In this document: positions 6,806-13,527 of the stretch, piece by piece | Layout: each line of letters begins with the position of its first letter | Position numbering within the stretch: position 1 is the stretch's first letter | NCBI GenBank assembly: GCA_033549245.1 | Contig: JAWSUW010000081.1 | Location: 1-15,678 of the forward strand | DNA length: 15,678 bases | Reading direction: 5' to 3' | From: Fusibacter_D sp033549245 | Lineage (GTDB): Bacteria > Bacillota > Clostridia > Peptostreptococcales > Acidaminobacteraceae | Translations under genes and position numbers: made by a program | The notes under the pieces: model-generated | What the model was told of the DNA's origin: nothing | Databases searched by the model: none | The model's input: only the letters and a program-made list of their open reading frames with translations

Positions 6806-7676
6806 ACTTGATGATTTAAAGAAAATATATGACAGCACTGAAATTCCTGATGAACTGGAATTCAAGGTGAGACAATCCATAAGGAGAGCTAAAATGAAAA
6901 ATGGTCTTCAAATAGGTAAAAAATTCGCAATGGCTTCAGTTGCATCTCTTATAATATTCACAGGCATGGTCAACGTCAATCAAAGTTTCGCCATGGCAAT
7001 GTCTGAACTACCTGTTATCGGCGCGGTGGTCAAGGTTCTTTCCTACCGGTTCGATGTCATCGAAAATGATAACGTGGATGCCGATATCGAGGCACCGGTA
7101 ATTTCCGGACTTGAAGATGAGGTGCTAGAGAATACCCTTAACGAAAAGTACTTTGAAGAAAGCAAGGAGCTTTATGATGATTTCATTGAAGAAATGGGTG
7201 AAATTATTGAAATGAACGGCCACCTCGGAGTGGACAGCGGTTACGTTGTAATGACTGACACTGATAAGATCCTTTCCATTGGGCGATACGTCGTGAACAC
7301 CGTCGGCTCTTCATCAACGACGTTTCAGTACGATACAATAGACAAAGAAGAAGGCGTACTGATCACTCTTCCGGGATTATTCAAAGACGACGCTTATATC
7401 AAACGCCTTTCAGACTACCTCATTGAGACCATGAAAAGCGAAATGGAAAATGACGATAGCAAGGTCTACTGGGTGGGCGATGACAAGTTCGAACAGTTCG
7501 AATCCATCGATGCCAACCAATCTTTCTACATTACGGCTGAGGGCAAACTCGTTCTATCCTTTAACAAATACGAAATCGCGCCGGGTTACATGGGTGTGAT
7601 CACATTCGAGATTCCGACTGAAATCATCTCAGACCTACTCGTCAATTCTACGGACGAAGGCTATGTGAACCCATAA
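6798..7676 (+). CDS. rsiV: RsiV-like anti-sigma factor with extracellular DUF3298-type domain
   Basis: This 292-residue protein has a short cytoplasmic head (1-42) that would hold the sigma factor, one membrane segment (about 43-60), and an outer domain. Just after the membrane come NQSFAMA and the conserved-looking ELPVIGAVVKVLSYRF (70-85). Residues about 100-190 and 190-285 match the DUF4163 and DUF3298 arrangement of RsiV proteins, ending in FEIPTEII. In Bacillus RsiV this outer part binds lysozyme and triggers proteolysis, which frees SigV. That mechanism is inferred here from family membership. The ATG has an AAGGAGG site and overlaps the sigma gene by eight bases. A hairpin terminator follows at 7691. 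Confidence 0.82.
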   Translation: MNKLDDLKKIYDSTEIPDELEFKVRQSIRRAKMKNGLQIGKKFAMASVASLIIFTGMVNVNQSFAMAMSELPVIGAVVKVLSYRFDVIENDNVDADIEAPVISGLEDEVLENTLNEKYFEESKELYDDFIEEMGEIIEMNGHLGVDSGYVVMTDTDKILSIGRYVVNTVGSSSTTFQYDTIDKEEGVLITLPGLFKDDAYIKRLSDYLIETMKSEMENDDSKVYWVGDDKFEQFESIDANQSFYITAEGKLVLSFNKYEIAPGYMGVITFEIPTEIISDLLVNSTDEGYVNP

Positions 7677-7690
7677 GATTTACAGCAATG

Positions 7691-7737
7691 AAAGACATCG
7701 TAGTACCGCGTTTGGTTTTGCGATGTCTTTATTTTTT
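7691..7737 (+). terminator. Rho-independent terminator of the sigV-rsiV operon
   Basis: AAAGACATCG (7691-7700) pairs perfectly with CGATGTCTTT (7721-7730), with possible extra ACC/GGT pairing inside the 20-base loop. A T-rich run follows to 7737. It lies 15 bases after the rsiV stop. Confidence 0.82.
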
Positions 7738-7779
7738 AATATTACCGTTGTGTACTTTCTGATGAAATTCGCAGATTAT

Positions 7780-7788
7780 TGTGATAAT
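7780..7788 (+). promoter_or_regulatory. Possible extended -10 promoter of the ASCH gene
   Basis: TGTGATAAT fits TGnTATAAT with one mismatch and is about 40 bp before the TTG start. No good -35 box is present at 16-18 bp. Confidence 0.4.
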
Positions 7789-7828
7789 ATATTCAGGTAG
7801 CTTTTATAACCGACTAGGAGGTGTTGAT

Positions 7829-8290
7829 TTGACTGCAATTGACTTATGGAAAATGTATCTGAAGTCTATCGGGGAGGATCTTGACAGCACAGAAAAAACT
7901 TATGAGTCATGGCATTTTTGCAACAATGAAAAAGACGCCAATGCACTTGCGGAATTGACAAAACTGGGATTGAAACGGGCAACGGCAGGACTGTTGAGGT
8001 CTTATGAGGTTGAGAACGAACCTTTGCCAAAAGTGGATGAATTACATATTATTGAGGATTGGTATGGCAATGGCATTTGTGTCATCAAAGTGAAAAGTGT
8101 AGAGATATTGCCTTTTAACGAGGTCACGGAATCTCATGCTGAAATCGAAGGAGAAGGCGACAAATCCCTTGAGTATTGGCGTGAGGAGCATCTCAAATTT
8201 TTTAGTCAAGATGCTGAAGGCTTGAATTTTTCGTTCACCGAAGACATGGAAATCGTTTTCATGATTTTCGACCCTGTCTTTAGCTTATAG
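7829..8290 (+). CDS. ASCH domain protein
   Basis: This 153-residue protein starts at a TTG (7829) with AGGAGG seven bases upstream; an earlier in-frame start has no such site. ASCH-family features are the G-x-K-x-AT turn GLKRATAGL (47-55), IEDWYGNGICVIKVKSVEI (75-93), and EGEGDKSLEYWREEH (107-121) before a final strand VFMIFDPVF. The length matches stand-alone ASCH proteins. The fold is related to PUA domains and is thought to bind RNA or modified nucleosides; one E. coli member, YqfB, is an amidohydrolase for N4-acetylcytidine. Which activity this one has cannot be told. It appears to be transcribed on its own. Confidence 0.85.
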   Translation: MTAIDLWKMYLKSIGEDLDSTEKTYESWHFCNNEKDANALAELTKLGLKRATAGLLRSYEVENEPLPKVDELHIIEDWYGNGICVIKVKSVEILPFNEVTESHAEIEGEGDKSLEYWREEHLKFFSQDAEGLNFSFTEDMEIVFMIFDPVFSL

Positions 8291-8297
8291 CTTAAGC

Positions 8298-8420
8298 ACT
8301 TGATCTTGACTTTGATCTTATCTTTTCCTGCTTTCCCTGCATTACCTGCACCAACCTACTTCCCCTGCCTCTCCCTGCTCTTCCCTGCTCTTCCCTGCCC
8401 CACCCTGCTCTTCCCAACTA
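8298..8420 (+). repeat. Hexamer core plus CCCTGC array, left copy
   Basis: A run of four imperfect hexamers of the CTTGAT type (8298-8322) leads into about ten pyrimidine-rich units of 9-10 bp ending in CCTGC or CCCTGC (8323-8417), for example TCTTCCCTGC twice in a row. The element starts seven bases after the ASCH stop and ends just before the AAAGGAGG site of the ABC ATPase gene. No terminator or promoter of usual type is visible within it. Confidence 0.82.
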
Positions 8421-8433
8421 CAAAGGAGGCACA

Positions 8434-9402
8434 ATGATTGAAATTGAAAATCTTTCAAAAGCATTTCAAGTTGCCAAACGAAAAAAAGGAGCCTTCGGTA
8501 GCCTTTTTTCCCGTGAGTATGAGACCATCCATGCCCTGAAGGATATTTCCTTCAAAATGGATCTCGGCGAGATCGTCGGATATATCGGTCCCAACGGCGC
8601 GGGGAAATCCACCACGATCAAGATCATGAGTGGCATTCTCGTTCCCAATACCGGAAAATGTGAGATTATGGGCATCACGCCCTGGAAATCGAGGATTGAT
8701 CATGTCAGAAACATCGGCGTCGTCTTTGGTCAGCGCACCCAGCTCTGGTGGGATGTTCCCGTGATTGATTCGTTCAATCTGCTCAGAGACATCTATAAAT
8801 TGTCCGAAGTGGATTACAAAAGGACACTAGATCAACTCGTCACGTATCTCGACCTTTCGCCACTGCTGAATACGCCTGTGCGGCAGCTCAGTCTTGGTCA
8901 GCGTATGCGCTGTGAAATTGCAGCCGCACTCATTCATTCACCCAAGATTCTTTTTCTGGATGAACCGACCATCGGACTCGATGCGGTGTCGAAGATTGCT
9001 GTACGAAACTTCATCAAGAAGATCAATGCAGAGAACAAAGTCACTGTAGTACTCACCACCCATGATATGAGTGACATTGAGGCGCTTGCAAACAGGATCA
9101 TTCTCATCGGTAAGGGTGAGAAGCTCTATGATGGGGATCTGGCAAATTTGAGGGGCAACTTCATTTCGCACAAAAGGGTTACTGTGGATTACGTTGAAAA
9201 CACAGTCCCACTCGACATATTCGGGTGTGAAGTCCTCCACGCTTCGAGCGAACGGGCGGTAATTCTCGTTGACCTTGAGAAGACGAATGTGCCAAGCGTG
9301 ATTCATGAACTCACCAATCAAAAGAGCATCATCGACATCTCGGTGGACAGCCAGCCGATTGAAGAAATCATCGTCAATCTGTATAGGGAGTACCAGATAT
9401 GA
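8434..9402 (+). CDS. ABC-2 exporter ATP-binding protein (COG4586-like)
   Basis: This 322-residue protein is the ATPase of the three-gene exporter. Motifs are an N-terminal insert rich in basic residues (14-28), Walker A GPNGAGKST (52-60), a Q-loop in VFGQRTQLWWDVP (97-109), signature LSLGQRMR (152-159), Walker B ILFLDEP (172-178) and switch H210 in TTHD. The stretch QRTQLWWD is characteristic of the COG4586 group of uncharacterised ABC-2 ATPases as I recall it. A C-terminal domain of about 80 residues follows the ABC core. The ATG has an AAAGGAGG site. The stop overlaps the first permease by four bases (ATGA). The substrate is unknown. Confidence 0.93.
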   Translation: MIEIENLSKAFQVAKRKKGAFGSLFSREYETIHALKDISFKMDLGEIVGYIGPNGAGKSTTIKIMSGILVPNTGKCEIMGITPWKSRIDHVRNIGVVFGQRTQLWWDVPVIDSFNLLRDIYKLSEVDYKRTLDQLVTYLDLSPLLNTPVRQLSLGQRMRCEIAAALIHSPKILFLDEPTIGLDAVSKIAVRNFIKKINAENKVTVVLTTHDMSDIEALANRIILIGKGEKLYDGDLANLRGNFISHKRVTVDYVENTVPLDIFGCEVLHASSERAVILVDLEKTNVPSVIHELTNQKSIIDISVDSQPIEEIIVNLYREYQI

Positions 9403-10202
9403 GAGTCTATATGGCACTGCTCAAACTCAGGGTATACCACGGTCTCCAGTACCGTATAGCAGCACTGGCGGGGATTGCCACACAGTTCTTCTGGGGCACC
9501 ATCATGATCGTGGTGTTTCTTGCCTTCTATGGAGATAGTGTTTCAGTAGGTGGATTTTCTACCACTCAGCTGGTGACATACATTTGGCTTCAACAAGCGT
9601 TTCTGTCGTTCATTGTACTTTGGCTTAGGGACTCGGAGCTGTTTGAGCTCATAAGGACCGGCAACATTGCTTATGAACTGTGCAGACCACTGAACGTATA
9701 TGGCTTTTGGTACACGAAGCTGATTGCAACCCGGATTGCAAACGCAATGCTCAGATGTATGCCGATTCTCATAGTCGCCATGTTCATCCCGGAAAAGTAT
9801 CGAATGTCCTTGCCGGAATCTACGGAGTCGTTCATGCTGTTTATCGTGACGCTTATACTTGGTCTAGCCATCAATGTGGCGATTTCCATGTTCATTTACA
9901 TTTCTGTGTTTGTGACACTCTCTCCTATGGGCTCATTGCTTATTTTCAGTGTCGTCGGCGAGTTCTTTGCCGGACTTGTGATTCCGATCCCTCTAATGCC
10001 TGAGTGGCTACGGAACATTGTCATGGTATTGCCGTTCAGGTACGTTGGCGACTTGCCATTTAGGGTTTACTCGGGAAACATACCACCAAACGAAGCCTTC
10101 CTCGGCATTGCGATTCAGATTGTTTGGCTTACTGCATTGATTCTGTTTGGCAAGAAACTTATGCAAAGCGCGCTGAAACATCTTGTTGTTCAAGGGGGTT
10201 AG
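9399..10202 (+). CDS. ABC-2 exporter permease subunit A (COG4587-like)
   Basis: This 267-residue membrane protein has about six hydrophobic segments (near 20-44, 58-72, 105-127, 142-165, 170-200 and 234-252). The charged loop RDSELFELIRTGNIAYELCRPLN (about 78-100) resembles the cytoplasmic coupling loop of this permease group; the second permease has a similar loop. The start overlaps the ATPase stop in ATGA, and the stop is one base before the next ATG. With its neighbour it should form a heterodimeric channel driven by the ATPase. Confidence 0.9.
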   Translation: MRVYMALLKLRVYHGLQYRIAALAGIATQFFWGTIMIVVFLAFYGDSVSVGGFSTTQLVTYIWLQQAFLSFIVLWLRDSELFELIRTGNIAYELCRPLNVYGFWYTKLIATRIANAMLRCMPILIVAMFIPEKYRMSLPESTESFMLFIVTLILGLAINVAISMFIYISVFVTLSPMGSLLIFSVVGEFFAGLVIPIPLMPEWLRNIVMVLPFRYVGDLPFRVYSGNIPPNEAFLGIAIQIVWLTALILFGKKLMQSALKHLVVQGG

Positions 10203-10203
10203 C

Positions 10204-10986
10204 ATGAGAATATTCTTTAGATATGCAAAAATGTGGCTGAAATCGCAAATGGTCTACAAGACCTCTTTCATCCTTTTATGTATCGGACAATTTTTTGTAC
10301 CCTTTTTTATTTTCGTGGGACTTTATCTCCTATTTGACCGGTTCGACACACTAAGTGGCTGGTCTTTCAGCGAGATTGCCCTTTTATACGGTGTGATCCA
10401 TATGGCTTTTTCCATCAGTGAATGCCTGGTCCGTGGATTTGATTCATTCTCGACACTCGTAAGAACCGGTGATTTCGACAGACTTCTGGTGAGGCCACTT
10501 CCGACAGCTCTCCAGGTGCTCGGTTCAAAGTTTGAATTTACTCGAATCGGAAGATTGCTTCAAGGAATCATCATCTTCGTCATAGGAATCAGTGGAATCG
10601 ATGTGCAGTGGACACTGCTCAAAATGTCGGCTGTGGCTTTCATGGTCATAGGTGCAACCTTCATCATGTCGGGGCTGTTCATCATCTTTGCGACGTTTTC
10701 CTTCTGGACGATTGAAGGGCTGGAAATCGCCAACATATTTACAGATGGTGGCCGTGAAATGACACAGTACCCTCTGCTCATTTATGCGAAACCCATCCAG
10801 AAATTTTTCACTTTCATTGTCCCGTTTGGTGTGGTGAACTACATTCCGCTTATGTATTTGCTCGATCGCGGCCCATATGACCATCCGGCGTATGCGTTCA
10901 TACCGCTCATGGGTGTGCTATTCATTGTCCCAAGCTTGTTATTCTGGAACTTTGGCGTGAAACATTATAAATCAACAGGATCGTGA
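10204..10986 (+). CDS. ABC-2 exporter permease subunit B (COG3694-like)
   Basis: This 260-residue membrane protein starts MRIFFRYAKMWLKSQMVYK at the ATG 10204, with AAGGGGG seven bases upstream. A longer frame from a TTG at 10183 lies inside the previous gene and has no ribosome binding site. About six hydrophobic segments are visible. The loop RGFDSFSTLVRTGDFDRLL (about 79-97) parallels the RTGNIAYELCRPL loop of subunit A, so the two permeases look like ancient duplicates. The last gene of the exporter operon, it is followed within about seven bases by the right copy of the repeat. Confidence 0.9.
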   Translation: MRIFFRYAKMWLKSQMVYKTSFILLCIGQFFVPFFIFVGLYLLFDRFDTLSGWSFSEIALLYGVIHMAFSISECLVRGFDSFSTLVRTGDFDRLLVRPLPTALQVLGSKFEFTRIGRLLQGIIIFVIGISGIDVQWTLLKMSAVAFMVIGATFIMSGLFIIFATFSFWTIEGLEIANIFTDGGREMTQYPLLIYAKPIQKFFTFIVPFGVVNYIPLMYLLDRGPYDHPAYAFIPLMGVLFIVPSLLFWNFGVKHYKSTGS

Positions 10987-10987
10987 A

Positions 10988-11130
10988 GGAAAGGGAAGAG
11001 CAGGGAGAGCAGTATGGTGCAGGGGGGTGCAGGAAAAGATAAGATCAAAATCAAGGTCAAGATCAAGTTTCCCTGAACTTCCTGTTTTCCTGCATTTCCT
11101 GCTCTCCCTGCACTTCCCTGCTTCACCCTT
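10988..11130. repeat. Hexamer core plus CCCTGC arrays, right copy, inverted and two-armed
   Basis: The core at 11029-11068 is the reverse complement of the left core at 8298-8331. All 34 shared positions are identical, with one extra hexamer. It is flanked by GCAGGG units on its left (10993-11030) and CCCTGC units on its right (11069-11122). The outer parts 10993-11012 and 11099-11118 are inverted repeats of 20 bp with one mismatch, enclosing 86 bases. The element starts within about seven bases of the permease stop. Confidence 0.85.
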
Positions 11131-11136
11131 CTCTCC

Positions 11137-11165
11137 CAGGTACCAATTTGTACCTGTCTCCAATC
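11137..11165 (-). repeat. Decayed half copy of the GGGGACAGGTCC hairpin repeat
   Basis: Read on the minus strand, ATTGGAGACAGGTACAAA followed by TTGGTACCT matches the left half of hairpin copy 1 (ATGGGGACAGGTCCAAA, CTGGTACTT) at most positions. A short inner palindrome CAGGTAC/GTACCTG (11137-11143, 11150-11156) remains. The second half is missing. Confidence 0.6.
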
Positions 11166-11176
11166 AGTTCCATGGA

Positions 11177-11212
11177 AAAAGCCAGCGAAATCGCTTGGAT
11201 TCGCTGGCTTTT
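11177..11212. terminator. Bidirectional terminator between exporter operon and SLH gene
   Basis: AAAAGCCAGCGAA (11177-11189) pairs perfectly with TTCGCTGGCTTTT (11200-11212) around a 10-base loop, with T-runs on both strands. It lies 17 bases after the SLH gene stop (minus strand) and would also stop transcripts from the exporter operon. Confidence 0.85.
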
Positions 11213-11229
11213 GCATATACATAATGTAT

Positions 11230-13461
11230 CTATTTAAAGAACGTATAATAAAGCACTTTCGTTGCTTCTGCTCTGGTGATGTTGTTCTTCGGTTTGACCG
11301 AACCATCCTCATAACCACTGATGATGCCGTACTTCACTGCGAGGAGCATGAAGTCTTTGTGGTCTGAAGTAACATTGTTGAAATCGGTTATTTTTGCAGC
11401 GAGTTCCGCTTTTTCTGACTCAGTCAAAAGATTGGTTGAATAGCCTTTGAGCAGGATCACAGCTTTTATAAATTCTTCACGGGTCGCATCGCGATCCGGA
11501 TAATATAGGTTACCGTAACCGCTGAGGTACTTTGAAGCTACGCTGACCGGCTGTGCGAACCACTTGCCCGATGCCACGTCAGCAAACGAGTTGGATACAG
11601 CTGCTGATCTGGAGTTTCCAACGAAGTTGCTGATGATAGATGCGATTTGAGCACGTGTGATGTTGTTGTTCGGCTCGAATCTGCCCTCGTTGCCATTTAC
11701 GATGCCTCTTTTACCGATTTCAAGAATCATGTTTTTCGCCCATGATTTTTCGATGTCTGAAAAAGCGATGTCTTTAAGTTGAGTAGCCTCAATCTTAAGA
11801 GTATTGCCTTCTTTTGTAAGGAGGTAATCTCTAGTCTTAAGTGTCATGCCTTCTGGATTTTTCACTGCGATGGTGAGTTTATGATTGCCTGCTGTTATCG
11901 TGTTCGGGTTGATGGTGTAAGCATATGGTATGCTACTCACCGTTGAAAGTGTCTTACCATCCAGGATGTAGGAAACTTTAGGATTCAGCATTTTAGGTAC
12001 GATGGAGTAAGTTGAAAGTTCAAGTGATTCACCCGTTACACTTACGGACTTGTCTTTGATTGAGCCAATCTGTGCATAACGGTATCCTGCCTCATCACCG
12101 ATGTCAGATAAATAATATTTGTTTGAGACCAGTTGATTGTACAGTTTTGCGATTTCAGCATTGGTGTAAAATGCGTATGAAGCTCTTTTTGTGGCCAACT
12201 CAGTGTCCACATTGAAGTAATAGATCCCTTTGACTTCAGGGTAAACTATAGGCAAATATCCATACAGACGATTCATCTGAACTTTAGCCCAGTCCGTCAT
12301 CTCTTCTTTTGCAACCTTTGAATAATGAGCCACTCCGGTTTCGGAAATCATGATTGGTTTTCTGTCACCGTATTTTTCCACGACTTCTGCTATTTTAGCC
12401 AGCGGATTAGCATTTTCTCCTGTGAAGAAATTGCTGTCAATGGAATCCTGAATTGTTCCCCAGTCCGTTTTGTCGCCAAAATAGAATGTCGTATACGAGC
12501 TGACGCCTACCCAGTCTACATAAGCATCGCCAGGATAGTAGCTATCGAGTTTGCGCGCTGCGTCTGTTATGTCGTTTGGTGACCAGACCATCGCCACATT
12601 CGGAGCGAGCTCTTTCATAAATTTTGCCACATATCTGAAGTTTTTCACATAAATGCTTGGATTCTCACCATTTTCGCCCACGTTCATTTCACAGGCGTAT
12701 CTGAGGAAAATCGGAATATCCAGTTCTTTCAGATATTTTGCAGTATCTTCAATGTAAGCTTTTGAAGCTTCAATGTTCGGAATTGTATCATAGGTGTTCC
12801 ACGCCAGTTGAACCGCATTACCTGCTTTGACTGCTGCATCAAGATGAACTCCTATGTCTCTGATGTCATCTTCCCAATTCAGGTAAATCAGGTAAGCGGC
12901 ATTGTCTTTGGGATAAAGTTTCTTGACCTTGTCCCAATCATAACTTTGGACACCCGGATCGGTATCATAGGCACTTCCAAAGTAGATGCCAGATACGGGT
13001 TCGAATTTTGCACCATGATATGTACTGTTATCAGTGATTTTCGTTTTGGCATACAGTTCAATGTCAAATGCGATATTTTTGAGTTTGCTTGTAGCATAAT
13101 TGGTTGAGTCGGCATTCCAGATGCCCTTTTCCACCAAAATGGTCGCGTGATTAATATACAGTTCAAGGTATGGGACTGCATCATCAAAACGATTTAACGA
13201 CTCATAGGCTTGAGCGATTTTCAGATATCTCGGAGTGACGATTTCAAGCTTTTGCTGGCTTTCTTTGTCCCATGTTTTAAATAGGTCGATGATTTGAACC
13301 CTGATGTCAATCAAACCTTCCACATCACCTGCCGCCTGTAGAGCAACTTCTTTTTCAGTGAGTCCCCAAAATGCCGATGGCAGTTTCTGATCCGCACTTG
13401 AAATCATTGAAACATTCATCATCATGAGCATTGCGAGAATGATTGCTGTGACTTTTTTCAT
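11230..13461 (-). CDS. Secreted GH26-like protein with three C-terminal SLH domains
   Basis: This 743-residue surface protein starts at the ATG 13461 (AAGGGGGAAACA upstream). It has a signal peptide (1-24), a helical TPR-like region (about 30-140), a GH26-like TIM barrel (about 148-445), a beta-sandwich-like stretch (about 460-552), and three SLH domains (about 566-612, 626-672 and 692-738; ITRAQ, ATREE, ITRAE). Likely catalytic glutamates are E258 in RYACEMN and E374 in MISETG. GH26 enzymes usually have His before the first glutamate, and here it is Cys, so activity or substrate may differ from mannanases. SLH domains bind pyruvylated wall polymer, and csaB, which makes that modification, is the next gene upstream. 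It has its own extended -10 promoter and a strong terminator. Confidence 0.88.
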   Translation of the reverse strand: MKKVTAIILAMLMMMNVSMISSADQKLPSAFWGLTEKEVALQAAGDVEGLIDIRVQIIDLFKTWDKESQQKLEIVTPRYLKIAQAYESLNRFDDAVPYLELYINHATILVEKGIWNADSTNYATSKLKNIAFDIELYAKTKITDNSTYHGAKFEPVSGIYFGSAYDTDPGVQSYDWDKVKKLYPKDNAAYLIYLNWEDDIRDIGVHLDAAVKAGNAVQLAWNTYDTIPNIEASKAYIEDTAKYLKELDIPIFLRYACEMNVGENGENPSIYVKNFRYVAKFMKELAPNVAMVWSPNDITDAARKLDSYYPGDAYVDWVGVSSYTTFYFGDKTDWGTIQDSIDSNFFTGENANPLAKIAEVVEKYGDRKPIMISETGVAHYSKVAKEEMTDWAKVQMNRLYGYLPIVYPEVKGIYYFNVDTELATKRASYAFYTNAEIAKLYNQLVSNKYYLSDIGDEAGYRYAQIGSIKDKSVSVTGESLELSTYSIVPKMLNPKVSYILDGKTLSTVSSIPYAYTINPNTITAGNHKLTIAVKNPEGMTLKTRDYLLTKEGNTLKIEATQLKDIAFSDIEKSWAKNMILEIGKRGIVNGNEGRFEPNNNITRAQIASIISNFVGNSRSAAVSNSFADVASGKWFAQPVSVASKYLSGYGNLYYPDRDATREEFIKAVILLKGYSTNLLTESEKAELAAKITDFNNVTSDHKDFMLLAVKYGIISGYEDGSVKPKNNITRAEATKVLYYTFFK

Positions 13462-13503
13462 TGTTTCCCCCTTATTTTGCTGTGGTATTTTATAAATCAA
13501 CAC

Positions 13504-13512
13504 ATTATATCA
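13504..13512 (-). promoter_or_regulatory. Extended -10 promoter of the SLH gene
   Basis: On the minus strand TGATATAAT is a perfect TGnTATAAT, 42 bp upstream of the ATG and within the 66-bp gap after csaB. The -35 region is poor, as is common with extended -10 promoters. Confidence 0.6.
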
Positions 13513-13527
13513 CGAAACAAAATAAAA

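Noticed and set aside
8323..8417. CRISPR array
   Set aside because: The repeated units are 9-10 bp with no unique spacers of CRISPR length, and there are no cas genes.
8938..9417. A 159-residue minus-strand frame
   Set aside because: It is antisense to the exporter ATPase, which has complete ABC motifs; no ribosome binding site or recognisable domain.
10965..11318. A 117-residue minus-strand frame and a 65-residue plus-strand frame across the CCCTGC repeat
   Set aside because: The low-complexity repeat creates stop-free frames; there is no ribosome binding site or family match, and one end overlaps the SLH gene.
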